A stretch of 64,000 nt of DNA from Streptomyces sp. NRRL S-350 (GTDB taxonomy: Bacteria > Actinomycetota > Actinomycetes > Streptomycetales > Streptomycetaceae): the NCBI RefSeq assembly GCF_000719705.1, contig NZ_JOHO01000020.1, positions 120,323 to 184,322 on the forward strand, read 5' to 3'. The translations under genes were made by a program, and so were the position numbers. The notes below the pieces were generated by a model. The model had not been told where the DNA came from. It was given only the letters and a program-made list of their open reading frames with translations, and did not search any database. Below are positions 1-10,844 of this stretch, piece by piece. Position 1 is the first letter of the stretch, and every line of letters starts with the position of its first letter.

Positions 1-131
1 CCCGCAAGGCCGGCGTCGTCACCCGCACCCGGGCCAAGCTGTCCCGCGGCTTCTACGGTGAGGGCAGCCAGATCCCCAAGCCCACCTCCGAGGAGCACCA
101 CGAGATCACCAGCGGCCACGGCCACCACTGA
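1..131 (+). CDS. qcrB: Cytochrome bc1 complex cytochrome b subunit, C-terminal end (5' partial)
   Basis: An open frame enters from the left edge (frame of base 3) and stops at TGA 129-131. It gives about 42 residues, beginning RKAGVVTRTRAKLSRG and ending in a His-rich tail TSGHGHH. The basic stretch and His-rich end match what I remember of streptomycete QcrB C-termini. QcrB is the membrane cytochrome b of the menaquinol:cytochrome c reductase that feeds the aa3 oxidase encoded just downstream on the other strand (ctaC-ctaD-ctaF), so the context agrees. Only the tail is visible, so no heme ligands can be checked and the assignment rests on tail similarity and context. Confidence 0.6.
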   Translation, partial: RKAGVVTRTRAKLSRGFYGEGSQIPKPTSEEHHEITSGHGHH

Positions 132-233
132 TCCCGTACGCACCCCCGCGTCACCCCGAGGGCCGCTGACCAGAGTTGACTGGTCGGCGGCCCTCGGGCT
201 TTCCGGTACCCGCCCGCGCCACCAGGAGCACCC

Positions 234-605
234 GTGCAGCTCTCCGTCGACCCCGCCTCCGCCACTCCCCCGTACGAGCAGATCCGCGCCCAGATCGCCG
301 ACCGGGCCCGCTCCGGCGAGCTGCCGACCGGGCTGCGGCTGCCGACCGTACGGGCCCTGGCCGAGGAACTGGGGCTGGCGGCCGGGACGGTCGCCCGGGC
401 GTACCGGGAGCTGGAGGCGGACGGCGTGGTGGAGACCCACGGTCGGCGCGGCACCCTGATCGCCGCCGCCGGGGACACCGCGCACCGGCTGGCCGCCGCG
501 GCCGCCACCGAGTACGCCGAGCGGGCGAACCGCCTCGGGCTCTCCCACGCGGACGCCCTGGCCGCGGTGGCCACCGCGCTGGGGCTGGCCTACCCGGAGG
601 CCTAG
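234..605 (+). CDS. GntR-family transcriptional regulator, YtrA-like
   Basis: A 123-residue protein starting at GTG 234. Residues 10-75 form a winged helix-turn-helix of GntR type, with the motif PPYEQIRAQIADRARSGELP followed by LPTVRALAEELG and a recognition helix region TVARAYRELE. Only about 45 residues follow the DNA-binding domain, which is the short effector-less C-terminus typical of the YtrA subfamily; it is far too short for a FadR, HutC or MocR effector domain. These regulators often control ABC transporters or envelope-stress genes, but no transporter is adjacent here. The gene lies between qcrB and a convergent L,D-transpeptidase. The target is unknown. Confidence 0.85.
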   Translation: MQLSVDPASATPPYEQIRAQIADRARSGELPTGLRLPTVRALAEELGLAAGTVARAYRELEADGVVETHGRRGTLIAAAGDTAHRLAAAAATEYAERANRLGLSHADALAAVATALGLAYPEA

Positions 606-633
606 GAGGGGCCGGGAGGGCGCTGGGGGCGGC

Positions 634-1890
634 TCAGAGCTCCGGGCGGATCATCCCCGAGGCCGGGGCCTGGGCGGGCGGCACGGTGGTGCTGAGGGGC
701 TGTCCGAGGGCGCCGTGCTTGACCCAGTCGGTCCAGTCGACGTTCCAGTCCCCGAAGCCGTTGCCGAAGGGCTCCATCTGGGCGCCGCGGCTGTTGACGA
801 CCGTCACCAGGTCCCCCACCCGGGTGTGGTCGTAGAACCACTTGGCGTTGTCGGTGCTCATGCCGGTACAGCCGTGGCTGACGTTCTCCACGCCCTGCGA
901 GCCGACCGACCAGGGCGCCGCGTGGACGTACTCGCCGCTCCAGGTCACCCGGGTGGCCCACTTCACGTCGAGGTCGTACGCCTCGGTGCTGCCGGCGGCT
1001 ATGCCGATGGTCTCGCCGTTCATCCGGACGGACTTCTCCTGGCCCAGCACCACCTTGATGCCGTTGCGGGTGTCGAAGCCGGGCTTGCCGGTGGTGACCG
1101 GGATGGTCCGCACCACCTCGCCGTCGCGCTTCAGGGTGAGCTCGTGGGCGGCCGCGTCGACGACCGACTCCACCCGCTCCCCGATCCGCAGGTGCAGCGC
1201 GCTGCGGTCGCCCCCGTAGAGGCCGTCCGCGATCCGGCTGCCAGTGCCGTCGAAGGCCAGCGAGACGGTCGTACCGGCCGGCCAGTAGTCCTCCGGGCGG
1301 AAGTGCAGGTTCTTGTCGTCCACCCAGTACCAGGCGCCGGTGACGGCGGGCTGGGAGGTGACGGTCAGGTCGCGCTCGACCTCCTGGCGGGCCTGGGGGT
1401 CCTTCACCGCCTCGGAGAGCTGCACGGTGAGCGGCTGGCCCACCCCGTAGACGCCGCTGCCGGAGGAGTCCGGGCCGAGCTTGGCGGTGAGCAGCCGCTG
1501 GGCGGCGAGGGTGCTGAAGTTCGCGGTGGTGTCTCCGCGGCCGCCCTTGCCGTCGTCCGCGGAGATGCGCACGGAGTAGGCGGTGGCGGCCTTCAGCCGG
1601 CCGGTGGTCTGCCAGCTGCGCTGGTCGTCGGCCAGCTTCCCGGCGACCACCCGGCCGTCCGGGCCGACGACGGTGACGTCGGTGAGCCGGCTGCCCGCCA
1701 CCGCGGTCACCGAGACCGGCTGGGAGGGGTCGACCCGGCCGTCCGCCGAGAGGTGGACCAGCGGGGCCGCGTCGATCCGGTGCGGCCCGGTGGGCTCGTC
1801 GTCACCGGACGAGCAGGCGGCCAGCGGGGCCAGTACTGCGAGGGTCAGCGAGATGCCGCCTATAGCTGCGATTCCGCGCCTGTCGGCCAT
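634..1890 (-). CDS. L,D-transpeptidase lipoprotein (Ig-like plus YkuD domains)
   Basis: A 418-residue protein starting at ATG 1888-1890 with GGAGG eight bases upstream; a longer upstream frame is open but has no ribosome site. The N-terminus is a lipoprotein signal with lipobox LAAC near residue 26. Two beta-rich Ig-like regions (about residues 40-235) precede a YkuD catalytic domain (about 235-370) that carries the motif SHGCTGMS with the nucleophilic cysteine near residue 340. This order is that of the mycobacterial Ldt enzymes, which make 3-3 peptidoglycan cross-links outside the membrane and are sensitive to carbapenems. It is convergent with the GntR gene, with a 28-bp gap. Family assignment is firm; the exact cross-linking role is inferred. 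Confidence 0.93.
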   Translation of the reverse strand: MADRRGIAAIGGISLTLAVLAPLAACSSGDDEPTGPHRIDAAPLVHLSADGRVDPSQPVSVTAVAGSRLTDVTVVGPDGRVVAGKLADDQRSWQTTGRLKAATAYSVRISADDGKGGRGDTTANFSTLAAQRLLTAKLGPDSSGSGVYGVGQPLTVQLSEAVKDPQARQEVERDLTVTSQPAVTGAWYWVDDKNLHFRPEDYWPAGTTVSLAFDGTGSRIADGLYGGDRSALHLRIGERVESVVDAAAHELTLKRDGEVVRTIPVTTGKPGFDTRNGIKVVLGQEKSVRMNGETIGIAAGSTEAYDLDVKWATRVTWSGEYVHAAPWSVGSQGVENVSHGCTGMSTDNAKWFYDHTRVGDLVTVVNSRGAQMEPFGNGFGDWNVDWTDWVKHGALGQPLSTTVPPAQAPASGMIRPEL

Positions 1891-2007
1891 GACCGCCTCC
1901 GAGGGTTCGCACGATTGATCAGATCGTAGGAACGCCTGCCGGTGGCGCGACATCCGAGGGACCGTCCGTTCGCCCGGCTGAGTGAAGCCGTCACTCCGCG
2001 GACGCAG

Positions 2008-2043
2008 CAGGGCCGGTCCTCCCGTGCGGGAGGACCGGCCCTG
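2008..2043 (-). terminator. Hairpin terminator of the ctaCDF operon
   Basis: Perfect 16-bp inverted repeat (arms 2008-2023 and 2028-2043, loop GTGC) lying 17 bp past the ctaF stop. There is no T-run, as is usual for actinomycete terminators. Confidence 0.7.
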
Positions 2044-2060
2044 GTGTCGGGGTCCGGAAC

Positions 2061-2477
2061 CTACTGGTTCTGGTTCTCGCCCCGGTAGAACTCGAAGACC
2101 CATCCGAAGATGCCGATCAGGATGATCGGGGCGGCCCAGAACATCAGCCACCAGCCGAAGATCACGCCCAGGAAGGCGAGCGCGCCGCCGAGCGCCAGCG
2201 AGAGCGGCTGCCAGCTGTGCGGGGCGAAGAAGCCCAGCTCACCGGAGTCGTCCGCGACCTCGGCCTCGGGGTTGTCGCCCGCGCCGCTGTCCACCCGGCG
2301 GGCGGTGAAGGCGAGGTAGTACCCGATGAAGGCGCAGAGCGCGAAAGCCAGGAACAGCGCGGTGGTACCGGCCGCCTCCAGCCCCGGGCCCGAGTTGTTG
2401 GTCCACAGGCCGTAGGTGATGGCCATGGCCAGCACGAAGACCGACAGGCCGAGGAAGATCTTCCCCTGTTCCTTCAT
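2061..2477 (-). CDS. ctaF: Cytochrome c oxidase subunit IV, actinobacterial type
   Basis: A 138-residue membrane protein with four predicted hydrophobic helices: near residues 7-25, 37-57, 92-108 and 110-128. The two pairs are separated by an acidic loop rich in E and D. It matches the small actinobacterial-specific subunit IV that stabilises the aa3 oxidase within the bc1-aa3 supercomplex. Its ATG overlaps the last base of the ctaD stop codon (2477), so translation is probably coupled, and it is the last gene before the operon terminator. Confidence 0.93.
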   Translation of the reverse strand: MKEQGKIFLGLSVFVLAMAITYGLWTNNSGPGLEAAGTTALFLAFALCAFIGYYLAFTARRVDSGAGDNPEAEVADDSGELGFFAPHSWQPLSLALGGALAFLGVIFGWWLMFWAAPIILIGIFGWVFEFYRGENQNQ

Positions 2478-4252
2478 CAGGCGTCACCCTCCTGCTTGCC
2501 CTTGCCCAGCTTCGGGGCGTCGTACTTCGCCGGGGTCACACCGGCGAGGTGCTTGGCCGGCTCACCGTGGTTCTCCAGGTAGTCCAGCGCGGCGATCTCC
2601 GGGTGGTGCAGGTCGAAGGCCGGGGATTCGGAGCGGATCCGGGGCAGGGTGAGGAAGTTGTGCCGCGGCGGCGGGCAGGAGGTCGCCCACTCCAGCGAGC
2701 GGCCGAAGCCCCACGGGTCATCCACGGCGACCTTCTCGCCGTACTTGGCGGTCTTCCAGACGTTGTAGAGGAACGGCAGGATCGACAGGCCGAGCACGAA
2801 GGAGCCGATGGTCGAGACGGTGTTCAGGGTGGTGAAGCCGTCCGCGGCCAGGTAGTCGGCGTAGCGGCGGGGCATGCCCTCCGCGCCGAGCCAGTGCTGC
2901 ACCAGGAAGGTGGTGTGGAAGCCGAAGAACAGCGTCCAGAAGGTGATCTTGCCGAGGCGCTCGTCCAGCATCTTGCCGGTCATCTTCGGCCACCAGAAGT
3001 GGAAGCCGGCGAACATCGCGAACACGACGGTGCCGAAGACCACGTAGTGGAAGTGGGCGACGACGAAGTACGAGTCCGAGACGTGGAAGTCGATCGGCGG
3101 GGAGGCCAGCAGGACACCGGTGAGACCGCCGAAGAGGAAGGTCACCAGGAAGCCGACCGTCCAGAGCATCGGGGTCTCGAAGCTCAGCGAGCCCTTCCAC
3201 ATGGTGCCGACCCAGTTGAAGAACTTCACACCGGTCGGGACCGCGATCAGGAAGGTCATGAAGGAGAAGAACGGCAGCAGCACCTGCCCGGTGACGTACA
3301 TGTGGTGCGCCCACACCGTCACGGACAGGCCGGCGATCGCGATGGTGGCCGCGATCAGGCCGGAGTAGCCGAACATCGGCTTGCGGCTGAAGACCGGGAT
3401 GATCTCGGACACGATGCCGAAGAACGGCAGCGCGATGATGTACACCTCGGGGTGGCCGAAGAACCAGAACAGGTGCTGCCACAGCATCGCCCCGCCGTTG
3501 GCGGGGTCGAAGACGTGGGCGCCGAACTTGCGGTCGGCCTCCAGGGCGAACAGCGCGGCGGCCAGGACCGGGAAGGCCAGCAGGACCAGCACCGAGGTCA
3601 GCAGGACGTTCCAGACGAAGATCGACATCCGGAACATCGTCATGCCCGGGGCGCGCATGCAGATGATCGTGGTGATGAAGTTGACCGCACCGAGGATCGT
3701 GCCGAAGCCGGAGAACGCCAGACCCATGATCCACATGTCGCCGCCGACGCCGGGCGAGTGCACCGCGTCCGACAGCGGGGAGTAGGCGAACCAGCCGAAG
3801 TTGGCGGCGCCGTTCGGGGTCAGGAAGCCGCAGACCGCGATGGTCGAACCGAAGAGGTACAGCCAGTACGCGAACATGTTCAGACGCGGGAACGCCACGT
3901 CCGGGGAGCCGATCTGCAGCGGCATGATCCAGTTCGCGAAGCCCGCGAACAGCGGCGTCGCGAACATCAGCAGCATGATCGTGCCGTGCATCGTGAACGC
4001 CTGGTTGAACTGCTCGTTCGACAGGATCTGGGTCCCGGGACGAGCCAGCTCGGCGCGCATGACCAGGGCGAGGATGCCGCCGATCAGGAAGAAGGCGAAC
4101 GACGTGCCCAGGTAGAGGGTGCCGATCGTCTTGTGGTCAGTGGTGGTGAGCCACTTGATGATGGTCGAACCCGGCTTCCGGGTCCGCTGCGCCCCGACCG
4201 TGACGGCACCGGCGCCCCCGCCGGCCGCGGCGGGCTCGTTGAGGATGGTCAC
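2477..4252 (-). CDS. ctaD: Cytochrome c oxidase subunit I (aa3 type)
   Basis: A 591-residue heme-copper oxidase catalytic subunit with about 12 membrane helices. Diagnostic motifs are present: [13 protein letters not shown] carries the CuB histidine and the cross-linked tyrosine, HHMYVTGQ the other two CuB histidines, and the [13 protein letters not shown] segment the heme a/a3 ligands. It reduces oxygen to water with proton pumping in the cytoplasmic membrane, and accepts electrons from the CuA centre of CtaC. It starts at GTG 4250-4252, overlapping the ctaC stop by four bases (GTGA), which implies translational coupling. Confidence 0.98.
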   Translation of the reverse strand: MTILNEPAAAGGGAGAVTVGAQRTRKPGSTIIKWLTTTDHKTIGTLYLGTSFAFFLIGGILALVMRAELARPGTQILSNEQFNQAFTMHGTIMLLMFATPLFAGFANWIMPLQIGSPDVAFPRLNMFAYWLYLFGSTIAVCGFLTPNGAANFGWFAYSPLSDAVHSPGVGGDMWIMGLAFSGFGTILGAVNFITTIICMRAPGMTMFRMSIFVWNVLLTSVLVLLAFPVLAAALFALEADRKFGAHVFDPANGGAMLWQHLFWFFGHPEVYIIALPFFGIVSEIIPVFSRKPMFGYSGLIAATIAIAGLSVTVWAHHMYVTGQVLLPFFSFMTFLIAVPTGVKFFNWVGTMWKGSLSFETPMLWTVGFLVTFLFGGLTGVLLASPPIDFHVSDSYFVVAHFHYVVFGTVVFAMFAGFHFWWPKMTGKMLDERLGKITFWTLFFGFHTTFLVQHWLGAEGMPRRYADYLAADGFTTLNTVSTIGSFVLGLSILPFLYNVWKTAKYGEKVAVDDPWGFGRSLEWATSCPPPRHNFLTLPRIRSESPAFDLHHPEIAALDYLENHGEPAKHLAGVTPAKYDAPKLGKGKQEGDA

Positions 4253-5103
4253 TTCTCTTCACTTCCCATGCCGATGAGGCCGGAGGGCACCGAGCCGTTC
4301 TGGCCCTTGGCGCGAAGGTCGGCCAGGTGCTTGTCGTACTCGGCGCGGTCGACGACCTTGACGTTGAACAGCATGCGCGAGTGGTCGGTACCGCAGAGCT
4401 CGGCACACTTGCCCATGTACTCGCCCTTGACGGTCGGGGTGACCTCGAACCTGTTCACCACGCCCGGCACGACGTCCATCTTCATCATGAAGTTGACGGG
4501 CCAGAAGTCGTGGATGACGTCACGCGAGGTGAGACGGAACTGCACCGTCTCGTTGACCGGCAGCCAGAGCGTCGGAACATCCTTGGGCGTACCGACTTCG
4601 TACGCGGCGTCCTTGTTGGCCGGGTCGGGGGTCTCGGTGTTCTCGTAGTTGAACGCCCAGCTCCACTGGAAGCCGACCACGTTGACGTAGTGCTGCGGCT
4701 TGTCGGAGACGTGCGTCAGCTTGTTCTCGTCGCGGGCGACGAAGTAGAAGAGCACCGAGACGATGATGATGGGGACCGCGGTGTAGAGCGCCTCGATGGG
4801 CACGTTGTACCGGGTCTGCGGAGGGACCTCCACGCCGGTGCGCTTGCGCCGGTGGAAGATCACGCTCCAGATGATCAGACCCCACATCAGTACGCCGACC
4901 ACCAGCGCCGCGATCCAGGACCCCTGCCACATCTGGAGGACCATCGGCCCTTCCTTGGTGACGGGGCTCGGGAGGCCAAGCCTGGGGAGGTCGTTGGCCG
5001 AGCAGCCGGTGGCGGTCGCGATGACGAGGCCCAGTGCCAGCGCCTGAGGCAGCTTCCGCCGCATCGTGCGCCGCGGCGAGCGGTCGGAGCCGTTGGGACT
5101 CAC
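4249..5103 (-). CDS. ctaC: Cytochrome c oxidase subunit II
   Basis: A 284-residue protein if started at GTG 5101-5103, preceded by a GGGAAGG purine run; the frame stays open further upstream but without ribosome sites. It has a signal peptide with a Cys after ATATG (possible lipoprotein processing), then two membrane helices ([17 protein letters not shown] and the [15 protein letters not shown] region), then a periplasmic-side cupredoxin domain. The CuA site is intact: [14 protein letters not shown] gives the C-x3-C-x3-H-x2-M pattern. It takes electrons from the cytochrome c domains of the bc1 complex. It is the first gene of the ctaC-ctaD-ctaF operon. Confidence 0.97.
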   Translation of the reverse strand: MSPNGSDRSPRRTMRRKLPQALALGLVIATATGCSANDLPRLGLPSPVTKEGPMVLQMWQGSWIAALVVGVLMWGLIIWSVIFHRRKRTGVEVPPQTRYNVPIEALYTAVPIIIVSVLFYFVARDENKLTHVSDKPQHYVNVVGFQWSWAFNYENTETPDPANKDAAYEVGTPKDVPTLWLPVNETVQFRLTSRDVIHDFWPVNFMMKMDVVPGVVNRFEVTPTVKGEYMGKCAELCGTDHSRMLFNVKVVDRAEYDKHLADLRAKGQNGSVPSGLIGMGSEEK

Positions 5104-5466
5104 GTAGCGCCTTCCCGAAGTCTCGCCCGCCTTCGCGTCGCCCCGGGGAGGAGTGTGAGCCTCCCCGGCGACCCGACCACGGGCACGGTTTGAATGCTTA
5201 TGCGGGCCAAACCCTACTCCAGCCTTATGCGCTCCTGACGGGCAGCCCCCGGTAACGCGCCGCCCGATAGCCCGATCAGGCCCGGCAGTGGCTGCGTCGC
5301 AGGTCATCGTAGGCATTCGAGGTCCGTACGCCCGATCGGGGGATGACCTCGGACAACGCCCGTGACGGCCCGTCGGACGCGGACGAAGCGGACATTCGGG
5401 GTGATCGACTGACGGTGGGTGAGCCGCGCGGCCGGACCGGAACGACCCCCACGTGTGTCGTTAAAT
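5104..5466. promoter_or_regulatory. Divergent promoter region, ctaC / cysteine desulfurase
   Basis: A 363-bp gap between divergent genes with no convincing ORF. Its AT-richest part (about 5188-5232) contains the octamer CTTATGCG twice as a direct repeat (5197-5204 and 5224-5231, 27 bp apart). That is the sort of arrangement expected of a regulator site near the cta promoter. The regulator is unknown; no clear -35/-10 pair was assigned. Confidence 0.4.
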
Positions 5467-7981
<2,515 letters not shown>

Positions 7982-8179
7982 TCAGGCAAGAGCGCCGCAA
8001 GTTGCCGCTCACACGGCCAGGGTGGCACCCCTTGCCGTCGAACGTGTACTACCTCCGGGTAGCACTGGTGGGCGGGACGGACCCCGGCCTAGGGTCGGCC
8101 ACAGGAGGCCCGCCGCGCGGGCGGGCCCCGACGGCGCCCGTGGCAGTGCCGCCACGGCCCCTGATCGGAGCGATGCCCG

Positions 8180-8386
8180 ATGATGACCAAGCACTCCCCG
8201 CTGCCCGCCGTGCGGTCCGAGGACGGCGAGACCCTCGACGCCCTGGTGGACTCCTCCCGGCAGCTGCTCCGGTTCTGGCCGCTGCTGGCCGCGGGCCCGC
8301 AGCCCAAGGCCCCCGCCTCCGCCGGGTTCCGGGTGCCGTCCGGGGCGCAGCGGATGGTCGCGGGGATGGCCGAGTTCGGTCTCTGA
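8180..8386 (+). CDS. Small hypothetical protein
   Basis: A 68-residue frame starting ATGATG at 8180. The product is unremarkable (MMTKHSPLPAVRSEDGE near the start, then a short hydrophobic patch LLRFWPLLAAG), with no signal peptide or metal motif. GGAG about 13 bases upstream is a distant ribosome site. It sits in the gap between the PfkB kinase and a lipoprotein gene on the same strand. Coding is plausible, because the opposite frames look less protein-like, but it is not proven. Confidence 0.4.
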   Translation: MMTKHSPLPAVRSEDGETLDALVDSSRQLLRFWPLLAAGPQPKAPASAGFRVPSGAQRMVAGMAEFGL

Positions 8387-8489
8387 GCCCCGACGGGTCC
8401 GAGCGGGAACCGGATCCGGCCGGAACACGTCACATCCGCGCGGAGCGGCCGACGAGGCGGCGCCGCTGAGCCCTCGGGAGGATGTGCAG

Positions 8490-9176
8490 ATGGATCTGGA
8501 GACGATGCCCCGGCGCGGTCGGCGGGCGGTGGCCCTGGCGGGTCTGGCACTGGCGGCGGTGATGACGGTGGCCGGCTGCAACGGGGACGGCAAGTCCGCT
8601 TCGGACTCGGCGACGGCCGGTGCTTCGGCCTCGCCCTCGGCGAGCACCGCCCCGCAGGTGCCGGCGCCCTCCGGCAGCCCGTCCGGCGCGACCGAGCCGG
8701 GGAGCCCGCCGGACTCCGGCCGGCCGGCCCAGCCACCCACCGGCTCCACCCCGACCCCGGCCTCGCCGGCGCCCGGGCAGCCGGCACCGGCCACCCCGCC
8801 GGCCAACGGGATCGCGCCGGGTGAGCCCGACCCGAACGGTTCGGGCTCGCCCACCCGGCCGCCGGTCGCCTACCGGGTGGACGGCACCACCAAGCTGACC
8901 GTGTACTTCTTCGGCGGCGTCTGCACCAAGTACGCGCTGAAGGCGGACGAGTCGCAGCCCGGCCGGGTGGACGTCACGATCGTGTCGGGCCCGCCCACCG
9001 TGCAGCCCGGGCAGGTCTGCAACGCGCTGGCCAAGCGGCAGTCGGTGTCGGCCGATCTGCGCTCGCCGCTGGCCGGGCGGACGGTGGTGGACCGGACCAG
9101 CGGTCAGGAGCTGCCGCTGGAGGCCGACCCGCACGCGGGGCCGGACCCGGTGACCCCGGACGTCGCGGGCCAGTAG
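8490..9176 (+). CDS. Putative secreted lipoprotein with Pro/Ala-rich stalk
   Basis: A 228-residue protein from ATG 8490, chosen because GGGAGG lies eight bases upstream; the alternative GTG 8484 would be too close. Residues 8-32 are a twin-Arg-containing signal ending in lipobox VAGC, so the protein is likely anchored to the outer face of the membrane. Residues 33-130 are a low-complexity Pro/Ala/Ser/Gly stalk. The C-terminal ~100 residues form a compact domain with two cysteines (GGVCTKYALK and GQVCNALAK) that could form a disulfide. I do not recognise the domain and give no function. Confidence 0.8.
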   Translation: MDLETMPRRGRRAVALAGLALAAVMTVAGCNGDGKSASDSATAGASASPSASTAPQVPAPSGSPSGATEPGSPPDSGRPAQPPTGSTPTPASPAPGQPAPATPPANGIAPGEPDPNGSGSPTRPPVAYRVDGTTKLTVYFFGGVCTKYALKADESQPGRVDVTIVSGPPTVQPGQVCNALAKRQSVSADLRSPLAGRTVVDRTSGQELPLEADPHAGPDPVTPDVAGQ

Positions 9177-9198
9177 GAGCCCGGCGGACACGGAACGA

Positions 9199-9238
9199 CG
9201 AAGAGGCGGCCCCGGGAGCTCCCGGGGCCGCCTCTTCG
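9199..9238. terminator. Bidirectional hairpin terminator
   Basis: A perfect 40-base palindrome (20-bp arms 9199-9218 and 9219-9238) between the convergent lipoprotein and erpA genes; it would stop transcription from both sides. Confidence 0.8.
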
Positions 9239-9245
9239 CAGCGGA

Positions 9246-9599
9246 CTAGCTGAACGAGTCGCCGCAGGCGCAGGAGCCGGTGGCGTTCGGGTTGTCGATG
9301 GTGAAGCCCTGCTTCTCGATGGTGTCGACGAAGTCGACGGTGGCGCCACCCAGGTACGGGGCGCTCATCCGGTCGGTGACGACCTTGACACCGCCGAAGT
9401 CCTTGATCACGTCGCCGTCGAGCGAGCGCTCGTCGAAGAACAGCTGGTAACGCAGGCCGGAGCAGCCGCCGGGCTGGACGGCGACGCGCAGCGCGAGGTC
9501 CTCGCGGCCTTCCTGCTCCAGCAGGGCCTTGACCTTGGCCGCGGCGGCATCGGTAAGGAGGATGCCACTCTCGACGGTGGTCTCGTCCTGGACGGTCAT
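9246..9599 (-). CDS. erpA: Iron-sulfur cluster insertion protein, IscA/ErpA type
   Basis: A 117-residue A-type Fe-S carrier. The three conserved cysteines are present: one in QPGGCSGLRY and two in the C-terminal GSCACGDSF (C-x-C). Such proteins bind a cluster and hand it to apo-enzymes. Nearby candidates include NadA (4Fe-4S, encoded 4.5 kb away), LipA and respiratory proteins. It starts at ATG 9597-9599 with an AGAAAG purine run upstream and is transcribed alone, ending at the 9199-9238 palindrome. The family is certain; erpA versus iscA naming is by convention. Confidence 0.93.
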   Translation of the reverse strand: MTVQDETTVESGILLTDAAAAKVKALLEQEGREDLALRVAVQPGGCSGLRYQLFFDERSLDGDVIKDFGGVKVVTDRMSAPYLGGATVDFVDTIEKQGFTIDNPNATGSCACGDSFS

Positions 9600-9842
9600 C
9601 TGCTTTCTCCCGGTCTTGACGACGATCTACCGCCAGTGCCAACCAACGGCCGTCCGGATTCATTTCCCGGGCGGCGATGAATTTCTTCGGCCTGTTCGCG
9701 GCTGGTTTCGGTGGGCCGGGCGTAGCACCCGCACCCCTACGCTCCCCATGCTCGCACAACCCGGGAGCACCGGTCACCGCCCCGGGCGTGGATCCGGCTG
9801 AACCGGCCCCGCGGCGGCCCGCCGGACGCCAGGATGGTTCCC

Positions 9843-10727
9843 ATGATCCTTCGCCCGGTCAGGGACACCGCCGCGGACGCGGAGGCCGTCCAGGAGCTGT
9901 CCGCCGCCGTGTTCGCCGGCCCTGCCGGAGCCGACGCGGCACCGAAGCAGAAGCCGAGCCCGACGTCGATGCCGCTGCCGCTGCAACTGGCCCGGACCAG
10001 ACACCTGGCGCGCACCGACCCCGGCGGCTGCTGGCTGGCGGAGAACGACGGGGAGCCGGTCGGCGTGGTGCTGTCGATGCGCCGGGAGGGGCTGTGGTCG
10101 CCCTCCCTGTACGCGGTGCGGCCGTCCGCGCAGGGCAAGGGCGTCGGGCGGCTGCTGCTGGAACGGGCGGCGGCGCACGCGCGGGGCTGCCTGCGGGGGA
10201 TGGCCTGCGCCCCGGACTCGCCGGCGGCGGCGCGGCGCTACCGGCTGGCCGGGTTCACCCTGCACCCCGCGATGCGGCTGGCCGGGCGGGTGGACCGGAC
10301 CGGGCTGCTCGACCCCGGGGACGTGCCGGTGCACCCCGGCAACGCCACCCACCTGCACCTGCTGGACTCCGTCGACCGGCGGCTGCGCGGGTCCGCGCAC
10401 GGGCCCGACCACGAGCTGATGCTGGGCCACTTCGAGGAGCTGCTGATCGCCGACGCGCTGGCCGGCAGCGGCTACTGCTACCGGGACGGCGGCGCGGTCA
10501 AGCTGCTGGCGGCCACCAGCAAGCGGATCGCGGCCCGGCTGCTGCGCGAGGCGCTCGCCCGGGTGCCGGACGGGGTCGAGGCGCGGGTGGAGTTCCTCAC
10601 CGCCGAGCAGGAGTGGGCGCTGGACGTCGGGCTGGAGGTCGGGCTGACGCCGGGGGCCGGCGGCTTCGTCGGGGTGCGCGGGATGCGGCCGCCGATGCCG
10701 TACCTGCCGAGCGGGGCGTTCCTGTGA
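9843..10727 (+). CDS. GNAT family N-acetyltransferase
   Basis: A 294-residue protein from ATG 9843 (AGGA eight bases upstream; a second ATG at 9834 would add three residues). The acetyl-CoA loop is visible in VRPSAQGKGVGRLLLERA (Q-x-x-G-x-G/A), in the first half. The second half (from about residue 155) again has helix-strand patterning and ends in GFVGVRGMRPPMPYLP, which may be a degenerate second GNAT domain. The acceptor is unknown. It is divergent from erpA and convergent with the decarboxylase. Confidence 0.8.
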   Translation: MILRPVRDTAADAEAVQELSAAVFAGPAGADAAPKQKPSPTSMPLPLQLARTRHLARTDPGGCWLAENDGEPVGVVLSMRREGLWSPSLYAVRPSAQGKGVGRLLLERAAAHARGCLRGMACAPDSPAAARRYRLAGFTLHPAMRLAGRVDRTGLLDPGDVPVHPGNATHLHLLDSVDRRLRGSAHGPDHELMLGHFEELLIADALAGSGYCYRDGGAVKLLAATSKRIAARLLREALARVPDGVEARVEFLTAEQEWALDVGLEVGLTPGAGGFVGVRGMRPPMPYLPSGAFL

Positions 10728-10844
10728 ACGCCGGAACCCCGCCGCGGTACTCGGCGGGGGTTCCGGCGGGCCGGCGGCCGGGGCCGACTCGGCTCGGGCC
10801 CAGGCTCCGGCTCCGGCGGCTCGGCTCGGCTCCGGCGGCTCGGC

